A stretch of 64,000 bases of DNA from Apostichopus japonicus (Eukaryota; Echinodermata; Holothuroidea; Aspidochirotida; Stichopodidae), in NCBI RefSeq assembly GCF_037975245.1, contig NC_092570.1:5087001-5151000 (forward strand), read 5' to 3'. Below are positions 1 through 13,200 of this stretch, one piece after another. The position numbers were made by a program, and so were the translations under genes. The notes beneath the pieces were generated by a model, which searched no databases, was not told where the DNA came from, and saw nothing but the letters and a program-made list of their open reading frames with translations. Each line of letters starts with the position of its first letter. Positions within the stretch are counted from its first letter, which is position 1.

Positions 1-99
1 CCTAGAAATGAAATTTTCTGGAAAATGCTGTTTTATCAATATTTTGGTCAATCTCTTAAATATAGGCCCTAGATGTGCATATGTACATATTAAAAACGT

Positions 100-882
100 T
101 GTGGCTATTCGCACGAACGTAATCGTGCGAATAACATTGACTATTAGCACGCATGTAACTTGACCAATGAGCGCTCGTGGTTGATGTAACCAATGAACTG
201 TCCTGATATGTGCTGGCTGGGAGGGATGAACAGGACATCGATGGACAATAACACAGCAGTGCATGACAATGGAACAGGAATTTGATAACTATGGGGATTT
301 CCAGGGTTATGTTCAAAGGATATGGATACTTTTTCTATTTTTGTAATAAAGGATTACAAAACTGTTGAAGCAGCAAACAAGCGACTAGATGAATTAAATT
401 CATCATATTCCTTATGCATTTTAAGAAAGTTTTGCAACAAATCTTTTCTGAAATATTCCAACAAAATCTTTAATTATTTCTTTGAATTTTCCCAGAATTT
501 GATCACATCATTGATTTCTCTCATATTTTACAGATTTGGCTATTGATTTTGAAAAAGATAACCTTTTTTTTAGAGAATCAGCAAATTTTCATTAACCAAA
601 ATCTTCAGGGGGGCAAGTGGGGGGGGGGCAAATCGACCGTGCACACCCAACACTGTGGTTGGGGCCATGGTTTACCTTCCCCGCCTACTCAGTGCTTTTC
701 TAATCACTACATGCTAACATGCCTACTTATACCACATACACGTTCGTGCGAATAACTACCTTACTGGCACGCCTTCGTGTGTAAAGTCACTGTCTATAAG
801 CACGAGCATGTTCGTGCGAATATCGATGTTTATTGGTACGTCAACGTAACAATAACGGTTGTTATTGGCACGTGCACGTGCC
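100..882. repeat. recurrent CGTGCGAATA / TATTGGCACG inverted motifs
   Basis: The motif TCGTGCGAATAAC (or its inverse) occurs near 112-136, 743-756 and 812-823, and TATT.GCACG near 142-154, 831-840 and 863-872. The same motif resumes at 1251-1265 on the far side of the hAT-like element at 883, which therefore inserted into this array. Meaning unknown. Confidence 0.5.
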
Positions 883-1250
883 CAAGGGCGTAGGAACCGG
901 GGGGGCTGGGGGGCGCCAGCCCCCCCAGTGAAAAATGTGGAGGGGCGGAAGTATCATTCCGCCCCCCCCCCCGCTCCGCAAGTCAGAAAACCCCTTTTTC
1001 ATTTCTAAATGAGAAAAGAATCTCATTTGGAGCACTAAATTGCATCTAAGGCCAGGTGAAAATACAAAATTAAGTTTACAAAATGGAGTGGGTGTTGAAG
1101 TGTGCTATATTGCACCAAATTGCATCTGAGGCCACCTGGAAATGCAAAAAATTCCAAAGGGGAGGGGACACTCCCTCCCCTTAGACCCCTCCCCCAGGCC
1201 GGCCATCAGTCTTCAGCCCCCCCACTCAAAAGTACCTTCCTACGCCACTG
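883..1250 (+). mobile_element. hAT-like non-autonomous element, copy 1 (368 bp)
   Basis: Starts CAAGGGCGTAGGAACC and ends with the complement of CAGTGGCGTAGGAAGG. It is flanked by a perfect 8-bp duplication CACGTGCC at 875-882 and 1251-1258. CA(G)...TG ends, the GGCGTAGG terminal repeat and 8-bp duplications are hAT hallmarks. No coding capacity. Closely related to the copy at 34702. Confidence 0.88.
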
Positions 1251-1258
1251 CACGTGCC

Positions 1259-2852
1259 AATAGATACGACCTATTAAAAATGTTGCAATTTGAGTGAAAT
1301 AGGCCTATATATAAATTTATTGGACAACTGGAACAATCTGCAGTTCCAACTCTTACGTGCACCCATCATGCTACCAATCGTAGTGTTAACGTCCGTTAGG
1401 CTACTCAGATTAACATAAAGTAACACTAGCACTGCAGTAACATGTACAGTATCGCTTTATTGACCTACCGACAACGTTAGGCCTAATCAGCTTCACTGAG
1501 GATTGATGTCTCGCCAGTTATACCCCAATCGTATCCCCATTAAACTTACCTTTTGTTCAAAAGGTTGTTATATGAGTAAATCAGAGCTACAGATACTAAA
1601 ATTATTACAAATATTCATATGCACTATCGTGCCTGTAACGTATCAGACCAAGAGGTCGTTCCCACTATAATAGGCCTACGTACAGTTGTTGCCAGTGTTG
1701 TTGTCAGTTGTCAATGCAATATACAGTACAGAAGCATCATGATATGGGTGGTGTGTTAGTGCTGACGTAACAGAAGTGTCAAATTGTGGATGTCGTCTGC
1801 TACTGTTATTGCATCGATTTCAGTGAAGCGATCGCAAATTTTGTAGATATTTCTTGGATTTTGGAGTCTACCATAATAAATATCATCCTACATCCCGCCC
1901 GAACCATACCATCAAACTGGATAAAAGACCAACCGGTGCAACGTTTTTTGGCCTGTTGCAGTTATCATCAAGGGAATTGTATGTTTGGTTGTTAAAGCGT
2001 ATAACTTGAACTAATTGTGCAAAACTGAAGGAGATTTAAGGCACTAAATTTAGAATTTCAGACAGACTTCGACTGCAGGGGCTACACTGACCAATTAATT
2101 AAAAATGTAATTTTTAACTACAATAATGGGAAATATGAGAGAACTTGTGAATTATGAGATACGAAGTCGGATGTTGAAATAGCAAGTCGAATCGAAAGTT
2201 CGACTTAGCAGTTACCCCTCCCATACTTTCTGGAAACTCCATATGCTAATGTTACTCTTCGCGTTTGTATTCTTCAATATAGCCAACTCTTGTAATGTTT
2301 TCAAATAAAGAACAAAGTTAAGAATAATCCTATTTTCCTCTCGGTTTCTAATTGGTGTTTCTTTTAAGTTATCTACTTTTGTGATATATTTTTTTATTGG
2401 TTTCCCTTTGACTACTTTCCCAGCAGGTAATATGTATTGAGAAGTGCGTGCATTGAGATTGTCGGTAACGATTTATGGAATGTGTTATAGCCATATAATT
2501 GTTATTAATATTATTATGTTTTTATTAGTAGTAGTAGTATTGTTAACTTATTACATGAGATTGTCTCCACGTATTGTATGATGTTGTAACCTCGGAGCTA
2601 CCCTGGTATGATAACAGTACAATTCTCATGCAGTTTATGCATGTGAGTTTTTGTACAGTCATTGTTGTAACCATGAGTCCCTTTCATGGACATCATGTGC
2701 GCTGGTTGTAGGTACCACAGCACAATAAGAGTGGAGTAGTGTACATCTGCTCGAAAAGTTAACCGTGTTCGGGGACTCGGAAATGAGCTAAAATGACCTA
2801 ACGTAATGCTTGTTTTAGCATATTATCAGTTAACATCATTGTTTTTTTTTCA
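1259..2852. other. non-coding region upstream of XPG
   Basis: AT-rich, no coding frame I can support. Contains no clear promoter motif. Frequent TAGGCCTA words, as elsewhere in the window. A small frame at 1786-1995 has no recognisable features. Confidence 0.5.
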
Positions 2853-3090
2853 GCCGTTATGTGAAAGAGCAAGAGCAAGTACAGACGGCGTGAAAATAGG
2901 GAGGATTGAAGGTGTTGCAAACCATTTTAGAGGTTCTTTGGTTAAATATTGTTTTACTCCGAGCGAGCAGATGGAAGAGTTGGGTTCAGTATGCTAAACT
3001 TGCTCCTCTTCTAAGCTCAAACTCTAAACGGTCGTCGTATGGAAAATTAGTAAGGGCCATGACAGGTCCAAAGTTCAGCTATGATGGTAG
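2853..3090 (+). other. possible 5' untranslated exon upstream of XPG
   Basis: A strong acceptor (a run of T then CAG, ending at 2852) is followed about 240 bases later by a GGTAGGTAAGG donor context. The first coding XPG exon also has an acceptor (GTTACAG ending at 4260) 32 bases before its ATG, so the 5' UTR must be spliced from something upstream. The interval has short open frames in two phases but nothing I recognise. Assignment to XPG is inference. Confidence 0.25.
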
Positions 3091-3110
3091 GTAAGGATAT
3101 GCCAGTTGTA

Positions 3111-3289
3111 AACTTCTATCTATGCTTTGGCGGTTCTTGAAAATTACGAGCTTAGTGTGTAAGTCAATGGAACAATTCATTTTGGTGCGACACCTGTAGC
3201 CAATAAGGTAGCATACGCACATTAAAAGCCCCATTGACTTACACACTAAATCACAAAAGTAATGTGTTCTCTAAGTCTAGATAGAAGTT
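3111..3289. repeat. foldback (hairpin-forming) inverted repeat
   Basis: Outer arms: AACTTCTATCTA at 3111-3122 and its exact reverse complement at 3278-3289. Inner arms: a perfect 19-bp pair at 3152-3170 and 3231-3249 (TTAGTGTGTAAGTCAATGG). The interval between arms is about 60 bases. Likely a small foldback or MITE-type element. Confidence 0.8.
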
Positions 3290-4292
3290 CTCACTAGCTA
3301 AACGCTACCCATCGCCGGATAGCTGCCAAGTTGGCCTTTTGTGGCACCATCCTTTTTTCGTATCATGACCATGTAGATTTTTTGCTATCCGAGCCGGAAA
3401 TTTTCGTCACTTGTAAACAAATCGCTCAGGAGTAAACTATTTTCGTACGCTGCTCTAGCTGGGAGGCCTAAAGGGGTCTAAAATTGCCTCAATTGACCCA
3501 TTTTTTCATCACATGTACTTCCATTCATATTCTTCAACATGCAAGCCACAAAAAAACTAGATCATGCTTGATAACAGGTCAAAAAAAAAGATGTTTTCCT
3601 GCTGCTATTTGGCACTTTTCCTGAAACGGGAACAATCGGGCGGATGGATATAGACTATAATAGGAGTATGCCACCATAAAAGTCAATACTCGCGTTCGAT
3701 AGATAATTGAACCCAAACTCATAGCAGAATCACTACTTACACTAGACAAGTCTAGTCTCATATCTCATTTTTTCCCTCTATACCATTTAGACAGTCTTGG
3801 AACCCAGCTGATACCGATACATTGATGGAATGATGATGATTGCCTAACTTTTGTGAGTAAGCTGTTCAGTTAGAAATAAAGATCAGTTTTTACTCGCAAC
3901 CAACGTCTAATATAATTATAAAGTCGCTTCGCTAGTGCTATAGGCCGGGAGCGGGCCTAGGCCTAGGTTAAATGAAAACTAGGCTAGCCTCATTTAGCAT
4001 ATGCGATGTTAGCTTATATGTTTATTGCTGTAAATTTTGCTAAATATGTTACCTGACCTGAATTTTTTTACAGAAATACAGCTGAAGAGTTCAATGTTAT
4101 GAAACTTTGCCAGCATTACTTGCACATATTTTAGGGTAACCGGATCATATGTTCTGTTATTTTAGGTTGTGTACTTGACATGCAATATTTCAATTAAAGT
4201 ATGGTAAGCATTTCAGTGATCTTCTATGTCTATTGCAATGCAAATTTTCTGTCGTTACAGATTTTATTGAGGCGTAAAGAAACTTGATCAGT

Positions 4293-7200
4293 ATGGGTGT
4301 TCATGGATTGTGGAAACTCTTGGCACCGACAGGAAAACCTGTTACTTTGGAATCTCTTGAGGGCAAAATTTTGGCAGTTGGTATCCTTTATTTAACTTGA
4401 GAGAGTTTCAAGCAATGTATTATGTACACAGACTAGTACTTCATTGCACAACCTTTAAGCACTGGAGGATACAATTCTGTGTACATGGCAGTACACCAGT
4501 ATTGATACATAACAGCTTGTACTCAGAGCTTTGCTGTCTTGTAGTTTAGTCTTCAGCTTAAAGCATCATTAAAAGCACCATTAAAACGTTAACTCCATGC
4601 CCCGATGATAATAACATATATATTGCATTTCATTCTGAATACTATCTTGCATACTGTATGTGCTGTATACAGCTGCTGTGGGCTTTTAAAACTGCTTATA
4701 TCATGTATTTGTATTTAGTGAAAAAATTTCCAGTAATGCCATTAAAACTAGTGATTGTGCCTATGTTTTTGGGAGCTCTGGGCCACATTCAATACATTTC
4801 AATGTGTCTTGGTAACATTAATAATATTGGTTTTCCTTGATGATGCATGGATACCAGATGTCAGCATTTGGTTAAACCAAGCCATGTATGGAATGCAGGG
4901 ATACCAGGCTACCAGAGCCAATGCCCATCTGGTGGTCCTCTTCAATCGTATATGTAAACTTCTTCATTACAAGATCAAACCCATCTTTGTCTTTGATGGA
5001 GTTGCTCCTGAACTGAAGAAACATACCCTGGTGAGTTCTCATGGGCTCTGTATATATATAATCTACTGTTTCAAAGCTCAACATGTGTTAAATGGTGTCA
5101 TATCAATATGTTTTATATTCAGTGCATTCTGATTTTAAGGTGATTTATCTATGTTGTGGTATATAAATTTACATATCTTGATGTAAGTATAGAATGGTAT
5201 CTGAACTCCTAAAATCATGGAGTGTGTTATCTTTCTGTAGTACTGTAAGTGACTCTTGCTATGTTTTCAGAATCATGGCAATTAATCGTGTGCAAATATG
5301 AAAATATAATTCAATGACTATGATGTAAAGTTGTAAACTCAAATGTTTGATAAGATCAAAACTTTGCAACATTCAGGAAAAAGAAGGCCGCATCTTCAAT
5401 CCATATATTTGTAAACATGTTCTTTTGCTACGAAAGAAATTTGTTGATGTAATTAAATGTCATTTTAGATCTGAAGTAAATAAATATTGCAGTTGTAAAC
5501 ATAATAGTTTATATTCCTCATGCCTTTTTGAGAAATTAAACATTGTAAAAATTTTTGATGTGGAACACTTACAGAAGGTCAGGTTCTCAAATTTGCATGT
5601 TGAAATCCACAGATTGTTACCTTAAAGTGAACTGTAAGTCTTCAAAGGATTGAAGACTCGCCCCAAACCCTGTGCAGCCATCTGAAAAAGTTAACTTTAG
5701 GTTGCTTGCAAGTGATGTTTTGTTTGTGTTGCTACAAAATGCAGACAGTACTTAATGAAACTTGTTTCCTTGTTATCTTTAGCTGGACCTGAGATGTCCA
5801 TTGTTGTGTCGTTAGTACACTGTGCTGTGGGTATTGACCGCAGCTTTATCTACTGGCTGTACACTAGTGTCTAATTACCGACTTTAGCAAGCTCTTTCTA
5901 AAAAAAAAAATATTTTCTGGGATCGATGGTGGTGTCTAACACTTCTGTTACACCTCATTCGAAACTAGGTCAAATTACCGGCATTAAATGTTTCTTTTTG
6001 CGCGAGTCTTCACACCCTTTAATTCCTAAATTTACAGATACTTGAAAGGTTTCAAGGTTTTTAATATTTAGTATTCCACTTTAAGATATGCAGATTTGTT
6101 TAAGTCTTAATTGCAAATTGTTTGGTTTGAGGGTTTGGAGAGGAGGTTATTATAAAGCAGTTAAAGTTGACATTTAAATTCAACCAGAATTATCTAGCGG
6201 TATATACATACTACAAGATGCAGCAAGCACCACTGTACCATATATCTTAATTGTGAGTGGTACTAGACTACTGTATGTTCATTTTTAAACATTCCTGATG
6301 AAAAGAATTAAACTTGTTTATTTCAGAATGCCAGGAGGAAGCGAAAAGAGCTGGCTGAGGCCAGAGCAAAGAGGGCGACAGACAGAATTGTGAAGAATTA
6401 TCTTAAAAGTCACGCTTTGAATGAACTATCCAAGGATTCACAGTAATAAGAACTTTTGCTACCATTTTCAATGGTCACTTTTTCATTTATACCGTCTGCA
6501 GTAAATACCAGACGTTGTCCCAGCCAATATGGTTATATTTAGGGTGAATGTGTGTCGCAGAGGTATTGACCGGTTTACAAGGCTCATTAATACTAAACCT
6601 TCATCAAGACTCAAGAAGCAGTCTTCTTCAAAATACTTTGTGTATGATTATTGGGACATGATAGTGGTAGATCATGTATCCACCCACTTCTTTCCCTCCC
6701 CCATCTCCTCCCCCCCCCCTCACATTCCCTGTTCTTGGAATATCAAAATAATGCTTTTCAAAAGTCTTATTAAATAAAGGTTTTCTTCTTAACCTTCCTT
6801 TCTTTTAACTTTTCTTGCTAAGAATTTGTCTAATCAGAACACTAGTGAAATCTTATTGTATGGTCACCACATTGTTCATTTGTTACCTGCCAGTTGTAGT
6901 GACACCATAAGAAGAAAAGATGCCTTTTGGCCCTTAGTCTGGCATACTCACTGGAACTTTATTTTCCCTGTAGCTGTTGCAATCACTGCAGCAACAAAAA
7001 TAGAGCAACATTGTCAGTATCTTGTGAGTTTTTTTCTTTCTATATTTCTTAAAGATTGTTCCCTTTCTTTTCTTGTAGGTCTACAAAAGGCAAGAAGCCA
7101 AGTTTATCCAGAATGCTTCCAAAGTCTGAGAAGGATGCTAGTATATTTGAACTACCTCCTTTACCAGAAGATACAAAACAAAGGTACAGATTATTCCAAA

Positions 7201-10200
7201 TTTTCCTTAAAACTACAAATATATTCCATTGGTTTTTATTGCTAAACAACTAATACACAAATCATGGATACTGTACAAACATGTCATCTGCCCTAAATCA
7301 GACTTGCTTTTGCAAATGCTGGTTGATTATTATTTTTAGATGTTCTTTTTTTTTCACATTACTGTCCCCATTTTTATGTATATTTTTATTTTTATGCTCT
7401 TTATTGTGGTTTATAACCCTGTCTTATATCATATTTTTACTTTTATTGCTGTTGTTATTACTTTTAGATTTTCTTAAGTTTGGTAATTTTATATTCCAAA
7501 TATTGTTTCTTTTGTACAGTGCTCTTGTGCATGTTTTATTTCATGATAACAGCACTTTAATATATGGTATTTATTTATATTTTATTACTATATTATTTTG
7601 TCGATCGAAATTGTTTACCCTGATTTCCCTTGAAAAAAATTCAAAACAGAATCAGTGAGTGACTCTGTTATAAAACAGTACCAGTCAGCATCCTTTCTGA
7701 AGAACTGATTTTGGCACAGATCAAGTTGTCTGTCTACTGTGAAATAAAAGAACCATTGTGCTGTAATATGTGCGTTAAACCCTTCCACAGATCCAGAACA
7801 ATTCTAGACGAGAAAGAAGATATGTACCTGGACAGAATTGACCAACAGGAAGCTGTGGAGGCACAGTTTGATGACATAAATGACATCGATATTAATTCAG
7901 AAGAATTCCGCTGTCTACCTGAGGAGATTCAGCACGAGGTCATCACGAACATCAGGGAATCCAGAAAAAAGCCGTTCTGGTCTAGGTTCAAAGAGTTGCC
8001 AAAGGTAGGGTGTAAACCTGACCGTTGTATGTTATTAGAGTTGGTATTGAGTCACGTCTAACCATTCACTGAGAAGATTTTTATATCACATAAGTTGCGC
8101 CAAATGTAAAACTCTTTTTGTTGTCACTAGAGTGCATTATGGTCTTCTTTTAATAATCTACATGCTAAATAACTCAATAACTAAATAAATCAAGCCATAA
8201 TTTCATGTCACGATAATTTCATGTAGCCATTCAGCTATTCCCATTGGTTTTTGTGTCATGTGTTCCCATTATATCCACCAAATACAAGTGGCATAATTAA
8301 ATCAAATATTTTGTCCAGTTTGACTGCCTCTGACTGCAGTTCAATCATGACCTCAGGACAATTTTTTTTTCATTCGTTAAGTTTCAAAACCTGACTTTAC
8401 ATCCTATAAAGAAAACTTGAATGTAAAGTCATTAAATGCCATGCACCCAGAAATTTCACAATTGTGTGGATTAAGGTATGAAATCTATTTGTCCTACTGT
8501 AGGGAATGTCAATTCACTAAACTCGTCTTCATCTATTTTGTAGAAAGCTGACGACTTTTCCAGTTATCAGCTGAGTCGATTGTTGAAGAAGGGAAAGATG
8601 TCTCATCGCCTCGATGAATTACAGAAAGATATGAAGACCAAAACATCTGGCGATCTCGCTGTCCTATTGGACTATGAAACTCGTCTGCAAGCATTTGAGG
8701 CTGGGAGGGTCGCCTCAGAAGATGCTCAGCACTACCTCCTGATAAAAAATAAACCACAAAATGATGAAAAGAAGGAATCGGATGCTGAAGAGGAAAACGA
8801 AATGGAAGTGAGAAATTTTGACCAGAAAAGACCACCATTAGAAGGTGAATACAAAACTCTAGAGGTAATGAGTAGGATGGAAGCCGGTGATGATGAACGG
8901 AGTGGAAAATATGGTGGACATCATCTACCATCATCTACGAGATTAGCTCCAGCTGAATCAGTCGAAACAAGAAGAAAGAATCAAATAAGACATGAAGTCT
9001 TGCAGTTTTTTCGAGAATACAACACCTCCGTAAAAGGACAAAAGAATGATAACAAAGTTGACAGTGATGAGAAATTAAGGAAAAAGAGAAAAAGTAACCT
9101 TATCGTAGATGAAGAAGATTTAAGAGGATTAGATAAAAGGAAAGAAGATCAGAGCTCAACAAGTCCTAAAAAGAAAAGAAGGCACGAAGAAATAACCGTA
9201 GTGGAAGAAGTAGAAGATAAACTCGAATTAAAGGAGGAAGGTGTAAAAAAAAAACCAAAGAGCCAACAGCAGCCCGGGTTTCTTGGTCAATCAGATGTTA
9301 ATTTATCAGATGAATACGATTCGGATCAGGAGAAAGAATTGAACGTTGAGAAATCAAGAGGTGTTGTGGTTACAGAAAGAATAATTGAAGGTGATTGTAC
9401 TAGTGAAGTCAAACACAGTGAAGGTACCCCTGTGAAGATGGATGTGAACATTGTGGAAGATGTACCGAGTATCCAAGATAGGACTCTGGTAGATTCCGAT
9501 ACAAAAGGAATCAGTGTGATGGAGGATGAGATATTGATGGTAGAAGACGAAGATGGGAGGAAAGAAGAAAAAGAAGACGTGAAAGAAATTGATACAGACG
9601 GATTAGTGACAGGGCAGGATGATACCAAGGTAACAGAAGATGCTGAGAATTCTGAGCACTGTAAGTGTGATCTGGTGAAAATTTTATCAGTTTGTTAAGA
9701 TTGTTTAATTGTGCAAATGGTATCCTTCAAGTTGAAGAAACCATGTCAGAAAGGATGCAATGAGCTTTGTTTTACTAAGGTTTGCGAAAAATTGCACTAC
9801 ATGTTTGGGGTGATTTTGTTACAAAGGCCATCTGAATTTGATGTAAACAGGTAGTCATCTGTCAGGCGACCTCCATATACTGACTTTGGTCATCCAAACA
9901 TCTCAGAAGACCATTAAAACTTTGCCCTGCAATCCATTTAAAATGCTTCAAACTCCATACAAGTCATAGACTTGTTTTTCAAAACTTTGGAAAAGTCTGG
10001 GAAGTGAAATCAATTACTTGAATACTATATATCTGTTCTGCTGCTTTTAAAAATGGTGCCAACTGTAAATATTAAATAGCTGTCTCCTTATTCTGTACCA
10101 ACAGCTGGTGAGGTTGAGCTATTGCCATCTGAGGAACCAGGAAATGATGTTTTATTGATACCAAATTTAGAAGAGAGTAAAAATAATGCAACACTGTTGG

Positions 10201-13200
10201 AGTAAGTAAACAATTCAATTTCCCACCATTTGTTGAGGGGGGGAGAGGGGGGGACTAGGCTGGGAGACTTGGTTTTACAGTGAATTCCTTTATAACTTCA
10301 ACTGAGTACCTTTTGGGACCATGGAAGAAATATATTTGCTCCATTGTGCCCAACATAAAACTGTCCACGTCTTGTATTTTGTCAGATAGGTAATTATTTT
10401 CTTTCTAATTATTTTCTTACAGTGAAAGTGCAACTTCCTCAAAGGACTCTACTTTTATGTTTAATCAGGTATGTAATCTCCTCTCCTTGTAACTTAAACA
10501 TCAATAACAACATATAACTTCTATTAATGTTTCACTGTTCTATAGAAAGACATGTTCCATCAAATATTACTTCAATTAATTTAAAGTAGACATTCAGTAA
10601 CTTACAAGAAACTTTTCATAATTTTTTTCGCATATCAATTTTTTTCTACTTATTTGATCAATACAACAATATACACATGTAATTGATTAAGTTAACTATT
10701 TAGCATACATAGTTGTGGGCAGAGTTATTTCACAAATCCTAATGTAAAGTAGAACACTCCCATGCAGGAAAGGAAGAAAACAAACAAGGAAGCAACAAAA
10801 AGAACAAGAAACAAACTTTGTGTTCCTCTGTACACCTGCTTAACAGTCCTAACTAATGTACACAGTCAATTGAGATGGTAAATAACCAACACTTAATCTT
10901 GAAGGGATAAATTAATCAATAATATACTGCATTAGTTAACCTATCTTACTGAAAAATGAATTAAATAATCCCTGATGCTGTGTTTAATGAGGTAGATGAA
11001 AAGGATTGTGTACTAGTAGCTTTTGCAAAATGTGGGCCTGAAAGTGTAACATAGCATGTTTGATTATCCGTACAACATAGCATGCTTGTATATCCGTACA
11101 ACATAGCTCAAACCAGTGACTACTGAACACAGAACCCTGTGAAGTCCGAGTTACACAAACGCATTGTAATAAAGCAGCACCGAGCTTACCCAGTGATTCC
11201 CTTTGTTTTCTTACGCTTTGCATTATGTTTTTGACCACAACAGGAAGATTTTAATACAATGCAAGATAAACTTGATCTGGAGAGACTAAATTTGGAAAAA
11301 GACAGAGGGAAGGATCAACGAATGTCAGCATCGGTGACAGAGGCCATGTACAATGAGACAAAGGTAACTCCCCTCCCCCTCTTATCCCCCACCCCCCACA
11401 CCACCACCACCACCATTGCACATGGCCACTGATCCCATATTCCATTATACCCTTGAGAAGGTCATAGAAGGGACCTATTATAAATCCTGGATGTTGATAA
11501 CATTCCATACTTTATTTTACTTTCCACAAGGTCATGTGAAGATATATTTGATAATTTGCTATTTTCTTCCCCTTTCCTTCTTATTTTTTCAGGAGCTGTT
11601 AAATCTCTTTGGTATTCCTTACATAGAGAGCCCCCAGGAGGCTGAAGCTCAGTGTGCCTTCTTAGATTTATCTGGGCAGTGCCAGGGCATCATCACAGAC
11701 GACAGCGATGTTTGGTTATTCGGAGGTCAGAGAGTCTACAAAAATTTCTTCACCAAAGATAGAGATGTTCTCTTCTACCATGATCAAGCCATTGAAGGAC
11801 AACTGAGTGAGTTACAGTGATTTCTCTAGCATGCTTAACTGTAAGCTATATTAGTGTCATACTTCATGATTTTGTCATACATTTGTCTATAGCAGCAGTT
11901 ATACTTGTAGTCTGCAGTGGGCTCCTAGCCAAAAGGCAACAGGAATCTTTGCGGTGGTGTGAGTGCGTGAATTTTGTGGATGTGTGTATCAGGCCCTGGC
12001 TTTGTCAGCACTGTAACTCAAGAAAATGTTCTCATATAAAAATATTGCAAGGAATCACTAAGCATGTTGGCAGTCTGGTATAATGATGACAGCATTCAGA
12101 CTGATAAGTGGGGGTTTTTTTCTCCTTTGCCTAACACTATTACTGTACTGTGAAAAATATGACCTAGCTTTCATGTTTAAATTGAAAATAGTAATTTCAT
12201 GATATGGTCAACCAATTTAACCATATATATATGTCCTGTGAGTAGGGGCATTTATGTGTGTGTGGAAGGGGGGGGGGGGAGGGCGGGAGTTGTATGTAAG
12301 TTGTATATCTAGTGCATTTGGTGCCTTGTGAGCTTGTCAGGTACCACTTGTGTTGGCATGTCTAATCTTTGTTTGATCTGATATCTTTCACAGCTCTTGA
12401 TAGATATAAGCTTATCAACATGGCATTACTGATGGGGAGTGATTATACCATCGGTATACAGGGAGTCGGCTTTGTTACAGCCTTGGAGATTATGAGTGAA
12501 TTTTCTGGAGATGGCATCGAAGGCCTAGAAAGGTTCAGGTAGGGTCACGACCACACATGGCACCATATTTGTTTGTATGTGCAGAGAAGGCATTCATTAA
12601 TCGGTTTCATATAATGAAAAAGATTATCAGATGTTAAAAATGTTATCAACATGGCATTACTGATGGGGAGTGATTATACCATCGGTATACAGGGAGTCGG
12701 CTTTGTTACAGCCTTGGAGATTATGAGTGAATTTTCTGGAGATGGCATCGAAGGCCTAGAAAGGTTCAGGTAGGGTCACGACCACACATGGCACCATATT
12801 TGTTTGTATGTGCAGAGAAGGCATTCATTAATCGGTTTCATATAATGAAAAAGATTATCAGATGTTAAAAATGTAGTAAAATTTGTAGAGAAGATTATTC
12901 CAACATGTGCTTTCTTGTAGTTGTCCCATATATATATATTTTTTGGGGGGGGGCGGGGTTTGAAGGTGCAGACCGACTAAAAGCTGTTCATCTTACAGTG
13001 CAATATCTATTCAATAATGATTGGTACACTCTGCAAATCTTTCAAGAATGACACCAAAACATTCTATATTAATATGTAATTATTGTAGTTACTGCAGCTT
13101 CTCCTATGAGCCCTTAAAAGATCCATTGTAATAAAGACAATAGCTATAAATTAGATCTATAATTACTGTAGCTCTATATGCAAAGTTGTTTTAATTATAA

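Noticed and set aside
7281-7658. 125-residue hydrophobic plus-strand frame
   Set aside because: T-rich XPG intron sequence; flanked by well-supported exons in other frames.
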